The notes beneath the pieces are model-generated. The model did not search any database. It had not been told where the DNA came from and was given only the letters and a program-made list of their open reading frames with translations. From Bacillota bacterium (lineage in GTDB: Bacteria > Bacillota > Clostridia > Peptostreptococcales > Anaerovoracaceae): a stretch of DNA of 12,307 nucleotides. Every line of letters begins with the position of its first letter. Position 1 is the first letter of the stretch. The stretch covers positions 1-12,307 of the forward strand of contig JAFZRG010000146.1 in assembly GCA_017619985.1 (NCBI GenBank). The letters run 5' to 3'. Shown here one piece after another: positions 1 through 6,512 of the stretch. The position numbers and the translations under genes were made by a program.

Positions 1-1
1 C

Positions 2-454
2 ATCCACGAAAAGTACGTGGACTTCATCGCGACGTTCGAGACGGACGCCGGTCCGACCATCTCCGGCTACATCTTCGACAACATGACAGTGAGCCGCCTG
101 GGTCACGGCATGGTCTATTACCATCGCTGGGAAGACCTGAAAGGCAATTGCCCCAGCAACGTCTACGCCCTGCGCAACCATATGGGCAGCCCCGACGTTC
201 CCTACGACAAGACCATCGAGATGATGATGGACGACATGAAGCTCTGCGGCTTCCCGGTCAAGGAACGCCTGTACGAGCAGGAGACCTACTATTGTCCGCA
301 CGTAAGCCCGACAGACTATGCGAATGGCTGGTACGACAAGCTCGAAGCGATCCAGGGCAAGCAGAATACCTGGTACGCCGGCGAGATCATGAGCTTCGGC
401 GATATGGAAGACACCTGCGCCATGTCGAAGGACCTTGTCGAAAGATTCTTCTAA
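2..454 (+). CDS. FAD-dependent amine-oxidase-like oxidoreductase, C-terminal fragment
   Basis: The reading frame is open from the window edge (first full codon at base 2) to a TAA at 452-454, so only the last 150 residues are seen and the true start lies outside. The C-terminal signature TWYAGEIMSFGDMEDT, followed closely by DLVERFF, resembles the final FAD-contacting strand and helix of flavin amine-oxidase or NAD(P)-binding FAD oxidoreductases, where a Y-x-G-E segment near the C-terminus closes over the flavin. The N-terminal Rossmann GxGxxG motif that would confirm the family is not in the window. The substrate cannot be inferred. The gene converges on the minus-strand operon and ends at a strong terminator 20 bp later. 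The family call rests on the C-terminal motif alone. Confidence 0.6.
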   Translation: MHEKYVDFIATFETDAGPTISGYIFDNMTVSRLGHGMVYYHRWEDLKGNCPSNVYALRNHMGSPDVPYDKTIEMMMDDMKLCGFPVKERLYEQETYYCPHVSPTDYANGWYDKLEAIQGKQNTWYAGEIMSFGDMEDTCAMSKDLVERFF

Positions 455-473
455 AAACGTTTTACGGCATGCA

Positions 474-501
474 AAAAGCCGGTCCTGCGGGACCGGCTTT
501 T
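474..501. terminator. Bidirectional intrinsic terminator
   Basis: A perfect 12-bp inverted repeat (474-485 with 490-501, loop TGCG) has a GC-rich core GCCGGTCC, flanked by an A-run on the left and a T-run on the right. It can therefore end transcripts from both directions: the oxidoreductase gene on the plus strand and the convergent gene pair on the minus strand. Confidence 0.93.
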
Positions 502-515
502 GTAGTTTCGGAATT

Positions 516-794
516 TTACCAGGCGCCGCCGCTGCTCTTTTCCTCTTCGGGGAGCGTCAGCAGGCCGTCGTCGAAATACTTGTAGGGGAACATCAGATCC
601 TTGCGCGAGTCGGAATCCGCGAAGAAGCGTTCGGCTTCCACGCGGGTCACCTTAAGGTCGCCGTGGATCCTGTGATGTACGGGAAGTCCGCGTTCCTTGC
701 AGATCTTCAGTCTTTCGATGAGTTCGTCCTCGGAAAGGGGAGCGCTCTTTTTGTTTCCGTCCGCCTTTGTGAACAGCTTGCCGATGATGCTCAT
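516..794 (-). CDS. Small protein of unknown function (92 aa)
   Basis: I do not recognise this protein. The start is set at the ATG complementary to 792-794, which begins MSIIGKLF and has a strong AAGGAGG ribosome binding site a few bases upstream; a longer in-frame start at 836 would run into the methyltransferase gene and lacks this support. The protein is charged and has no signal peptide or membrane segment, so it is probably cytoplasmic. It has a short hydrophobic N-terminus, a central segment rich in Leu, Glu and Lys (PLSEDELIERLKICKERG) that is probably helical, and an acidic C-terminus. It starts 11 bases after the methyltransferase stop codon and is almost surely co-transcribed with it. 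It ends 14 bases before the bidirectional terminator. No function can be inferred beyond co-expression with an RNA-modifying enzyme. Confidence 0.75.
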   Translation of the reverse strand: MSIIGKLFTKADGNKKSAPLSEDELIERLKICKERGLPVHHRIHGDLKVTRVEAERFFADSDSRKDLMFPYKYFDDGLLTLPEEEKSSGGAW

Positions 795-805
795 GGGTTC
801 CTCCT

Positions 806-1948
806 TTATTTTGCGCCGTGGATCTGATAGTAACACGTTTCGATGCGGCCGTTGTACAGCTTGCGCCTGCGGTCTGCCGGTCGGCCGAACTTGCTTTCGA
901 ACGTCTTGTCCGCCGTGATAACGAACGCGGACCAGGTGGGATTGAGTTCCGCGAAGGTCTTCAGATCCCGGTAGATCGCGTCCAGTTCCTTCTGCTCGCC
1001 GATGCGCTGCCCGTAGGGCGGATTCGTGATGAGCATGCCTTTCTCGGGCAGTTCCGGCTGCGCGATGAATTTGCGGAAGGGCAGTACGGAGAATTCGATC
1101 AGGTCGTCCACACCCGCTTCGAGCGCGTTCTCCCTGGCGGCTTTCACCGCTTTGGCGTCGATGTCCGAGGCATAGATCTTCGTGCCTTCGAGCTCCTCAT
1201 CACTGCGCATGGCGGAAAATGCTTTGGCACGTTCGTCCTTCCACATCTCTTTAGGGATGAAATCCCAGCCTTCGGACGCGAATTTGCGTGACAGGCCCGG
1301 TGCGACGTTCCTCGCCTGCATGGCCGCTTCGATCGCGACTGTGCCGGAACCGCAGAACGGGTCCGCCATGACCCGTCCCGGGCGGAAGAACGAAAGCGAT
1401 ACCATGGCCGCCGCGAGCGTCTCCTTGATCGGCGCCGACACGTCCATGACCCGGTAGCCGCGCTTGTGCAGCCCCGCGCCGGACGTGTCCATCATGACGC
1501 AGCACACGTCTTTCTGGAATGCGAAACGCACGGTGTAGTCCGCGCCGGTCTCCGGGAACGTGACCTCGCCGTATGTCTGCTGCAGGCGGGTCACGATGGC
1601 CTTCTTGACGATGGACTGGCACCCGGGCACCGAGTGCAGCTGGGACTTCATCGAGGTCCCGACGACGGTGAATTTCCCTTCGTAGGGGATCCATTCCTCC
1701 CAGGGGATGCCGGCGACGTTCTGGAACAGCTCTTCGAAGGTCACAGCCTCGAATTCGGCCATTTTGACATACACGCGGTCCGCGCTGCGCAGCCACAGGT
1801 TGGAGCGCACGATGCCGCGCTCGTCGGCCAGGTAGGTGAGGCGCCCGTCCTGGGAGCCGGTCACCGCGTAGCCCAGCGCTTCTATCTCTCTTTTTACGAC
1901 CGCCTCCAGCCCGAACGTGGCCGTGGCGATGAGTTCGATCCTTGCCAT
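806..1948 (-). CDS. THUMP-domain class I SAM-dependent RNA methyltransferase (RlmL/YpsC-type)
   Basis: A 380-residue protein predicted to transfer a methyl group from S-adenosylmethionine to guanine N2 in structured RNA, probably 23S rRNA by analogy with E. coli RlmL. An N-terminal ferredoxin-like and THUMP RNA-binding region (about 1-165) begins MARIELIATATFGLE, the usual opening of this family. The methyltransferase domain (about 170-380) has the SAM motif DPFCGSGT at 196-203, the acidic ribose-binding SDID at 261-264, and the catalytic N-P-P-Y at 309-312, typical of base-amino methyltransferases. The chosen ATG (1946-1948) matches the family N-terminus; a longer in-frame extension upstream would read through the promoter. 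The ribosome binding site AAGCAGG is weak. The length is right for the single-domain Firmicutes form; E. coli RlmL is fused to RlmK. The exact target base cannot be told, so no symbol is given. Confidence 0.92.
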   Translation of the reverse strand: MARIELIATATFGLEAVVKREIEALGYAVTGSQDGRLTYLADERGIVRSNLWLRSADRVYVKMAEFEAVTFEELFQNVAGIPWEEWIPYEGKFTVVGTSMKSQLHSVPGCQSIVKKAIVTRLQQTYGEVTFPETGADYTVRFAFQKDVCCVMMDTSGAGLHKRGYRVMDVSAPIKETLAAAMVSLSFFRPGRVMADPFCGSGTVAIEAAMQARNVAPGLSRKFASEGWDFIPKEMWKDERAKAFSAMRSDEELEGTKIYASDIDAKAVKAARENALEAGVDDLIEFSVLPFRKFIAQPELPEKGMLITNPPYGQRIGEQKELDAIYRDLKTFAELNPTWSAFVITADKTFESKFGRPADRRRKLYNGRIETCYYQIHGAK

Positions 1949-1979
1949 ATAAACCTGCTTCTTTGCGACTTCTGTCTCT

Positions 1980-2008
1980 ATTATCCCCCGAACGCGCGGT
2001 CCGTTCAA
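1980..2008 (-). promoter_or_regulatory. Sigma-A-type promoter of the methyltransferase operon
   Basis: On the minus strand, TTGAAC (2008-2003) and GATAAT (1985-1980) are separated by exactly 17 bp, matching the vegetative consensus at 4/6 and 5/6 positions. Transcription would begin near 1973, about 25 bases before the methyltransferase start. No other pair as good was seen in this intergenic region on this strand. Confidence 0.6.
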
Positions 2009-2015
2009 ACGCTTT

Positions 2016-2044
2016 TTGCCAAATGCCCTGAAATTGTGTAAACT
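2016..2044 (+). promoter_or_regulatory. Sigma-A-type promoter of the YwaF-like/GNAT operon
   Basis: TTGCCA (2016-2021) and TAAACT (2039-2044) are separated by 17 bp (5/6 and 4/6 matches). The predicted start near 2051 would leave only about 13 bases before the ATG at 2064, just enough to include the ribosome binding site AAGGAGG (2053-2059). The -35 box lies 7 bp from the -35 box of the divergent promoter, so the two probably compete or share regulation. Confidence 0.5.
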
Positions 2045-2063
2045 AATACCATAAGGAGGCATC

Positions 2064-2834
2064 ATGGGCCTGACGTTTCCGGCCGTTCCGGCGGTGTACG
2101 GAAAAGTGCATATCGCGATCCTGATCGCCGCTGCCGCCATCGCGCTGCGCAGCTGGTTTGCGCTGCGCAGAAGAACGGAAAAGGACCTGATGGTCTTTCT
2201 GTTTCTGGCCGGCCTCGCGATGATCGCCGCGGAGGTCTGGAAACAGTGGTTCGTGCACGAATACGTCTATCCGGACATCCGCTCCGCGTGGTTCTTCCCC
2301 TGGCAGCTCTGCAGCATGGCCATGTACTGCTGCGTGCTGATCCCCTTCCTGAAGGGCTGGCTGCAGGACACGCTTCTCGTGTTCATGGCGACATTCGGGG
2401 TCATCGCCGCAGTATTCGCCCTGGCCTTCCCGGGCGACATGATGCGGCCGCAGGTCTGGCTGTTCTGCCACGGCTTCTGCTACCACATCCTGATGCTCGT
2501 CGAATGCCTGGCGTGCATCATCCTGCTGTCGCGCAGGCCGAAGGCTTCGTTCAAACCCGTGGCCATCCTGTACGCAGGGATGGCGGTGATCGCGGAGATC
2601 ATCAACGTCGCGAGCCACTATTGGGCGGGCGAGGACGGACTGGCTTCGAACATGTTCAACATCACCCCGTATTACCCGTCCACGCAGCCGGTGTTCCACG
2701 ACATCGCGCTGAAGATCGGGGTCATAGGGGAGATCCTCGTATATACGGCCGTGATCGCGCTCGGCGCGCTCATCCTGTATTTTCTCGAATACGCGTTTAT
2801 GAAAACGCCGAAGGAACGCTTATGGAAGATCTGA
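2064..2834 (+). CDS. TIGR02206/YwaF-family multipass membrane protein
   Basis: A 256-residue integral membrane protein with about seven hydrophobic segments, near residues 15-34, 41-63, 76-95, 104-123, 132-155, 165-184 and 214-245. The arrangement, the PWQLCSM segment at 79-85, the paired histidines at 136 and 141 in the fifth segment, and the family-typical length suggest the TIGR02206/YwaF group (related to TMEM164), whose molecular role I cannot state with confidence. The ATG at 2064 has a strong AAGGAGG 4 bases upstream. It overlaps the next gene by 13 bases, so the two are co-transcribed and probably translationally coupled. An 11-bp direct repeat (2142-2152 and 2160-2170) encodes the tandem Ala-Leu-Arg after the first membrane segment. 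Confidence 0.8.
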   Translation: MGLTFPAVPAVYGKVHIAILIAAAAIALRSWFALRRRTEKDLMVFLFLAGLAMIAAEVWKQWFVHEYVYPDIRSAWFFPWQLCSMAMYCCVLIPFLKGWLQDTLLVFMATFGVIAAVFALAFPGDMMRPQVWLFCHGFCYHILMLVECLACIILLSRRPKASFKPVAILYAGMAVIAEIINVASHYWAGEDGLASNMFNITPYYPSTQPVFHDIALKIGVIGEILVYTAVIALGALILYFLEYAFMKTPKERLWKI

Positions 2835-3466
2835 AACGATACGACAATACGACCGTCCGCATCCGGACAACGTTTGGAGAAGTCATAGAAGGCGCCTGTG
2901 AATGGAACGACAAAGAATATTGCCTTGCGGAGTGGGGCATCGATGACGACTGCCTTCGCATCAGAGATTATATGATCGCTGCGGAGATCATCGAATCGGT
3001 CGAACTGCTCCGTCCGGAAGCCATCATCCCCGTGCGGGACTGGCCGGAAGCCAAGGAAGAGATCGCCGAGTGGTTCGCAAGCAAGTGGGGCGTTCCCCTG
3101 GAAGCCTACCGCGAAAGCATCCGGGAGTGCCTGGGTCAAGAAGAAGGCGTGCCGCAGTGGTACGTCGTCGTCCGGAAAAACCGTATCATCGCCGGCTGCG
3201 GGGTGATCGAGAACGACTTCCATGCAAGAAAGGACCTGACGCCGAACGTGTGCGCGGTCTACACGGAGGAGGACTGCCGCTGCCAGGGCGTTGCCGGATT
3301 CCTCCTGAATTTCGTCTGCGAGGATATGGCGCAGATGGGATACGAAACGCTGTATCTCCTGACCGACCATGTCGGTTTCTACGAAAGATACGGCTGGGAA
3401 TTCTTCTGCATGGTGGGCAGCGACGACGGTTCCGAGTCGCGGATGTACGTCCATCGCGCAGGATAA
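2822..3466 (+). CDS. GNAT-family N-acetyltransferase with N-terminal Sm-like domain
   Basis: A 214-residue cytoplasmic protein. Residues 1-62 look like a small beta-barrel of the Sm/LSm type: a TVRIRTTFGEVIEG strand pair, an EYCLAEWGI segment and a closing strand AAEIIESVELL. Residues about 68-214 are a GNAT domain: the central strand NVCAVYTEEDCRCQGVAGFL (about 142-161) carries the acetyl-CoA pyrophosphate loop in degenerate form (R/Q-x-x-G-x-A in place of G-x-G/A), and FYERYGWEF (187-195) is the usual C-terminal GNAT motif. The family transfers an acetyl group from acetyl-CoA to an amine; the substrate here is unknown. The ATG at 2822 lies inside the 3' end of the membrane protein gene, with AAGGA 6 bases upstream. 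There is no clear terminator after it, so read-through into the Moco leader is possible. Confidence 0.82.
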   Translation: MEDLKRYDNTTVRIRTTFGEVIEGACEWNDKEYCLAEWGIDDDCLRIRDYMIAAEIIESVELLRPEAIIPVRDWPEAKEEIAEWFASKWGVPLEAYRESIRECLGQEEGVPQWYVVVRKNRIIAGCGVIENDFHARKDLTPNVCAVYTEEDCRCQGVAGFLLNFVCEDMAQMGYETLYLLTDHVGFYERYGWEFFCMVGSDDGSESRMYVHRAG

Positions 3467-3485
3467 GACCGCACGGTCCGGGCAT

Positions 3486-3514
3486 TTGCACATTGCCCGC
3501 GGCCTTGGTATACT
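3486..3514 (+). promoter_or_regulatory. Extended -10 promoter of the Moco operon
   Basis: TTGCAC (3486-3491) and TATACT (3509-3514) are 17 bp apart, and the -10 box is preceded by a TG (3506-3507) at the extended -10 position. It is the best promoter-like sequence between the GNAT gene and moeA-like gene. Transcription would begin near 3521, just ahead of the structured leader. Confidence 0.75.
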
Positions 3515-3537
3515 GATAGCATAAAACAGAACAGACA

Positions 3538-3648
3538 GCTCCGAGCCTGGAGCGCCTAAGGCAGACTGCTACGGATTTCAGGCCGAGGGAAGGGCGTGAC
3601 CCGCCCAAGCCCTCCGGGGCCCGCCCGGGAAACCGGCGGACCTTCCTC
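3538..3648 (+). promoter_or_regulatory. Moco-type riboswitch aptamer (molybdenum or tungsten cofactor)
   Basis: A highly structured leader lies between the promoter and a Moco biosynthesis operon. Helix GCCTG/CAGGC (3545-3549 with 3579-3583) encloses CCTAAG (3555-3560) facing TACGG (3570-3574), nearly the classic 11-nt GAAA-tetraloop receptor (usual partner TATGG). The receptor is capped by a 3-bp helix GCA/TGC with a triloop. A hairpin GGGCG/CGCCC (3592-3596 with 3602-3606) sits inside a possible GAGGG/CCCTC helix (3585-3589 with 3610-3614). A further hairpin CCGG/CCGG (3625-3628 with 3633-3636) closes a GAAA tetraloop (3629-3632), extended by 3 bp past a bulged C. A tetraloop plus receptor and the phrase CTCCGAGCC agree with my recollection of the Moco RNA motif (RF01055). 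Whether it senses Moco or the tungsten form cannot be told. The helix assignments are hand-drawn. Confidence 0.75.
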
Positions 3649-3668
3649 ATTGAAAAGGATGCGAAAAA

Positions 3669-3734
3669 GCGGCAAAAGCCGCCGGTTTTGCTGTGCAAAG
3701 CCCCGTTCTTTTCATGGGACGGGGCTTTTCTTTT
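3669..3734 (+). terminator. Riboswitch expression platform: alternative hairpins and intrinsic terminator
   Basis: The terminator hairpin pairs AAAGCCCCGT (3697-3706) with ACGGGGCTTT (3719-3728), followed by TTTCTTTT. Upstream, GGTTTTGC (3684-3691) can pair with GCAAAGCC (3695-3702; one G-U pair), which uses up the left arm of the terminator and so can act as antiterminator. GCGGC/GCCGC (3669-3673 with 3678-3682) or GCAAAA/TTTTGC (3672-3677 with 3686-3691) would in turn block or compete with the antiterminator. This fits ligand control by premature termination. The terminator ends about 33 bases before the first start codon, so the ribosome binding site itself is free. Confidence 0.8.
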
Positions 3735-3766
3735 GGGGACGGTGTTCTGTCCCGGAAGGAGATACC

Positions 3767-4792
3767 ATGAAGCTGATCAAGACAGAAGACGCGGTCGGAT
3801 CCGTGCTGTGCCACGACATGACCCAGATCATTCCGGGGGTCACGAAGGACGCGAGATTCCGCAAAGGCCACATCGTGACGGAAGAAGACATCCCCGTGCT
3901 GCTCTCCATGGGCAAGGAGAACCTGTTCGTGTACGAGCTGCCGGAGGGCTTCCTGCACGAGGATGAGGCCGCGGAACGGCTGCTGGCCCTGTGTTTCGGT
4001 CCGAACATGACCCGCTCCGGCGCCAAGGAAGGCAAGATCGAGGTGAAGGCGGACATCGACGGGCTGTTCAAAGCCGACCGGAAGAGGCTCGCCATGGTGA
4101 ACGGGCAGGATCAGCTGATGATCGCGACCCGCATGGGCAACGTGGCGGTGAAGAAGGGCGATAAGCTCGCGGGCATGCGGGTGATCCCCCTGGTGATCGA
4201 AGAGGCGAAACTGGATGCGGCAGCGGAGCTGGTCGGACCGGAGCCCCTGCTGCAGGTGCTTCCCTTTACCGTGAAGACCTGCGCCGTGATCGTCACCGGC
4301 AGCGAAGTCGCCAAGGGCCTGATCGAGGACCAGTTCGGTCCGGTCGTGGAAAAGAAACTGGCGGCATTCGGTGTGGAGACGGTCTATCGGAAAAAGTGTG
4401 TGGACGATACGGACGTTATCGCATCAACCATCGCGGAAGCAAGAGCTTCCGGCGCGCAGCTCATCCTGTGCACCGGCGGCATGAGTGTGGATCCGGATGA
4501 CAGAACGCCCGGCGCCATCGCGGCCAGTGGGGCGAAGATCGTGACGTACGGAGGCGCAGCGCTCCCCGGCGCCATGCTGTGCTTGGGCTATTTCGAAGAC
4601 GGCGTGCCCATCCTGGGGCTGCCCGGCTGCGTGATGTATCACAAGGCGACCATCTTCGACATCGTGCTGCCGCGCGTGCTCGCGGGCGATCCTATCACAA
4701 AGGCGGAGATCGCCGAGATGGGTTACGGCGGGCTGTGCCTGGGCTGCAAGGAGTGCAGGTTCCCGGACTGCAGCTTCGGAAAGGGCTGGTAG
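3767..4792 (+). CDS. MoeA-like molybdopterin-binding protein with C-terminal cysteine cluster
   Basis: A 341-residue cytoplasmic protein. The N-terminal part (about 1-160, opening MKLIKTEDAVGSVLCHD) is not the linker and LDGYA-bearing region of true MoeA. The C-terminal part (about 170-310) is a MogA/MoaB-type molybdopterin-binding fold with TGSEVAKG at 177-184, TGGMSVDPDD at 236-245 and LPG at 285-287. The family is common in Clostridia and is annotated only as molybdopterin-binding; it may carry molybdopterin or its adenylate to a target enzyme. The tail carries C324, C327, C330 and C335 (CxxCxxCxxxxC), a likely metal or iron-sulfur site. The ATG at 3767 is preceded by AAGGAG with 5-base spacing and marks the family start. 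It is the first gene after the riboswitch, and the next gene begins 1 base after its TAG. It is distinct from the true MoeA that follows. Confidence 0.85.
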   Translation: MKLIKTEDAVGSVLCHDMTQIIPGVTKDARFRKGHIVTEEDIPVLLSMGKENLFVYELPEGFLHEDEAAERLLALCFGPNMTRSGAKEGKIEVKADIDGLFKADRKRLAMVNGQDQLMIATRMGNVAVKKGDKLAGMRVIPLVIEEAKLDAAAELVGPEPLLQVLPFTVKTCAVIVTGSEVAKGLIEDQFGPVVEKKLAAFGVETVYRKKCVDDTDVIASTIAEARASGAQLILCTGGMSVDPDDRTPGAIAASGAKIVTYGGAALPGAMLCLGYFEDGVPILGLPGCVMYHKATIFDIVLPRVLAGDPITKAEIAEMGYGGLCLGCKECRFPDCSFGKGW

Positions 4793-4793
4793 C

Positions 4794-6008
4794 ATGGCAT
4801 TCATCAGCGTAGAAGATGCTTTGAAGATCATAGAGAGCGCGCGTTGCCCGGACCGTACGGAACAGGTGAGCGTGTTCGACTGCTGCGGCAGGACCGCTGC
4901 GGAGGAGATCGTTTCGGCTGTCGATCAGCCGCCGTTCGACCGTTCGCCGCTGGACGGCTTCGCGTTTCGCAGCGCGGACGTGGCAGGTGCATGTAAAGAA
5001 CGTCCGGCCAGGCTGCAGCAGGTCGGTTACGTACCCGCAGGCTGCGGCGAAACGTTTTCCGTGGGACCCGGCCAGTGCGTGCGCATCATGACCGGCGGAC
5101 GCATCCCGGCGGACTGCGACGCGGTCGTTGGGATCGAGGACGCGGCGTATGCGGACGCCTGCGACTGCGACGGGGCGGCGGAGGTGCTGATCTTTAAGGC
5201 GGTCGGGCATCATCAGAACTATGTGTTTGCCGGCGAAGACTTTCTGAAAGGCGCGGTGCTTTGCCGCAAAGGGCAGAGGATCGATGCAGCGCTGGCGGGC
5301 TGCCTGTCCGCTGCGGGGGTCACGGAAGTGACGGTCTGCGCGAGACCGGCGGTGTACGTTCTCTCCACCGGCAGCGAGATCTGCCGCCCGGGGGAATGCC
5401 TGAGCGAAGGAAAGATCTATGATTCCAACGCGGTCTATCTGACGTCGCGCCTGAAGGAATTGGGCTTTTTCTGTGAGGCAGGCTGGGCTGCGGACGACGC
5501 GGCGCAGCTGAAGGACGCGATCCTGTCCCGGCTGGAGCAATATCCGCTCATCCTGACGACCGGCGGCGTGTCCGTGGGCGACCTTGACCTGATGCCGGAA
5601 GTGATGGCGGAGCTCGGCGCGGAAGTGCTGTTCCACGGGGTCAGCCTGAAGCCGGGATCCCCGCTGATGCTGGCGAAACTCGGCGGCAGTTACATCCTCT
5701 GCCTGTCGGGCAATCCGTACGCGGCGGCAGCGACGTTCGAACTGTTCGCGAGGCCGTTGCTGAGCGCGCTGACCGGCGAGGATTTCCGCATGAAGGCGCT
5801 TTGTGCGCCGCTGGCGGAGGACTTCCCGAAGACGAGCCCGGGGCCGCGCTATGTGCGCGCAAATCTGAAAGACGGAAAACTGTATGTTCCGCAGTCTCAT
5901 TCGAGCGGTCAACTGCTGACTCTCTCGGGCTGCGATCATCTGCTGAAGATCCCGGCGGGGTCCAAACCGCTGCCGGCGGGGACGGTCGTGGAAGCGTACC
6001 GGATTTAG
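4794..6008 (+). CDS. moeA: Molybdopterin molybdenumtransferase MoeA
   Basis: A 404-residue MoeA, full length for the family. It removes AMP from molybdopterin-AMP and inserts molybdenum to make Moco. The domain I/II region contains PPFDRSPLDGFA (46-57), a variant of the usual PPFDxSAMDGYA that keeps the Asp at 54, and IMTGGRIP at 98-105. The MogA-like domain III (about 185-325) contains STGSE at 191-195, TTGGVSVGDLD at 255-265, KPGSP at 286-290 and the substrate-binding SGNP at 305-308. The C-terminal beta-barrel domain IV runs from about 335 to 404. The ATG at 4794 lies 1 base after the preceding stop, with AAGGG about 9 bases upstream. It is the only protein in the window with the full MoeA domain set. 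Confidence 0.95.
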   Translation: MAFISVEDALKIIESARCPDRTEQVSVFDCCGRTAAEEIVSAVDQPPFDRSPLDGFAFRSADVAGACKERPARLQQVGYVPAGCGETFSVGPGQCVRIMTGGRIPADCDAVVGIEDAAYADACDCDGAAEVLIFKAVGHHQNYVFAGEDFLKGAVLCRKGQRIDAALAGCLSAAGVTEVTVCARPAVYVLSTGSEICRPGECLSEGKIYDSNAVYLTSRLKELGFFCEAGWAADDAAQLKDAILSRLEQYPLILTTGGVSVGDLDLMPEVMAELGAEVLFHGVSLKPGSPLMLAKLGGSYILCLSGNPYAAAATFELFARPLLSALTGEDFRMKALCAPLAEDFPKTSPGPRYVRANLKDGKLYVPQSHSSGQLLTLSGCDHLLKIPAGSKPLPAGTVVEAYRI

Positions 6009-6017
6009 GAGAAAACG

Positions 6018-6512
6018 ATGGAAAAACTGACGCATATCGATGAGCAGGGCAACGCCGTGATGGTGGACGTGTCCGGAAAAGACGTGACGGTCCGCGAAGC
6101 TTCCGCCGAAGGGATCATTTTCGTAGGCGCGGAAGTGCTGCAGCTGATCCGGGACAGCGGCATCGCGAAGGGCGACGTACTGGGAACTGCCCGCATCGCG
6201 GGGATCATGGCCTGCAAAAAGACGTCCGACATCATTCCGCTCTGCCACCCGCTCTTTATTACGAAGGCTTCCGTGGACTTTGAGATCCTGGAAGAGCGGC
6301 AGGCGGTCAGGGCTGTCTGCACGGTCCGCTGCGAAGGGAAGACCGGCGTGGAGATGGAGGCGCTCACGGGCGTGTCCGCAGCGCTGCTGACGGTCTACGA
6401 CATGTGTAAGGCGGTCAGCAAGGAGATGGTGATCGGAGAGATCCATCTCGTGAAGAAGTCCGGCGGCAGATCCGGCGAGTTCTTCTTCGGAAAGCAGGGG
6501 ACGAGGCTGTGA
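6018..6512 (+). CDS. moaC: Cyclic pyranopterin monophosphate synthase MoaC
   Basis: A 164-residue MoaC, normal length. It converts 3',8-cyclo-7,8-dihydro-GTP, made by MoaA, to cyclic pyranopterin monophosphate, the first stable Moco intermediate. The active-site residues known from E. coli fall at the same numbers: K51, H77 (in IIPLCHPL), E112 and E114 (GVEMEALTG), D128 and K131 (VYDMCK). KKTSDIIPLCHPL is the family signature. The ribosome binding site AGGAG (6007-6011) overlaps the moeA stop codon, with 6-base spacing to the ATG. The 3' end overlaps the mobB GTG start by 4 bases. MoaC works as a hexamer in the cytoplasm. Nothing in the sequence suggests it is inactive. Confidence 0.97.
   Translation: MEKLTHIDEQGNAVMVDVSGKDVTVREASAEGIIFVGAEVLQLIRDSGIAKGDVLGTARIAGIMACKKTSDIIPLCHPLFITKASVDFEILEERQAVRAVCTVRCEGKTGVEMEALTGVSAALLTVYDMCKAVSKEMVIGEIHLVKKSGGRSGEFFFGKQGTRL

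Noticed and set aside
2142..2170. 11-bp direct repeat GCGCTGCGCAG, 18 bp apart
   Set aside because: It lies inside the membrane protein gene and simply encodes two Ala-Leu-Arg segments; no sign of a mobile element or duplication.
3469..3481. Possible terminator after the GNAT gene (GACC/GGTC hairpin)
   Set aside because: Only 4 bp with no following T-run; too weak to call.
3596..3766. Upstream extension of the MoeA-like gene through the leader (57 extra codons)
   Set aside because: It would translate the riboswitch and terminator. The ATG at 3767 has a strong ribosome binding site and matches the family start.
4695..6446. Long open frame on the minus strand opposite moeA and moaC (583 codons)
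   Set aside because: It is an antisense shadow of two clear genes, rich in Arg, His and Gln as expected from reversed GC-rich codons, with no recognisable motif.
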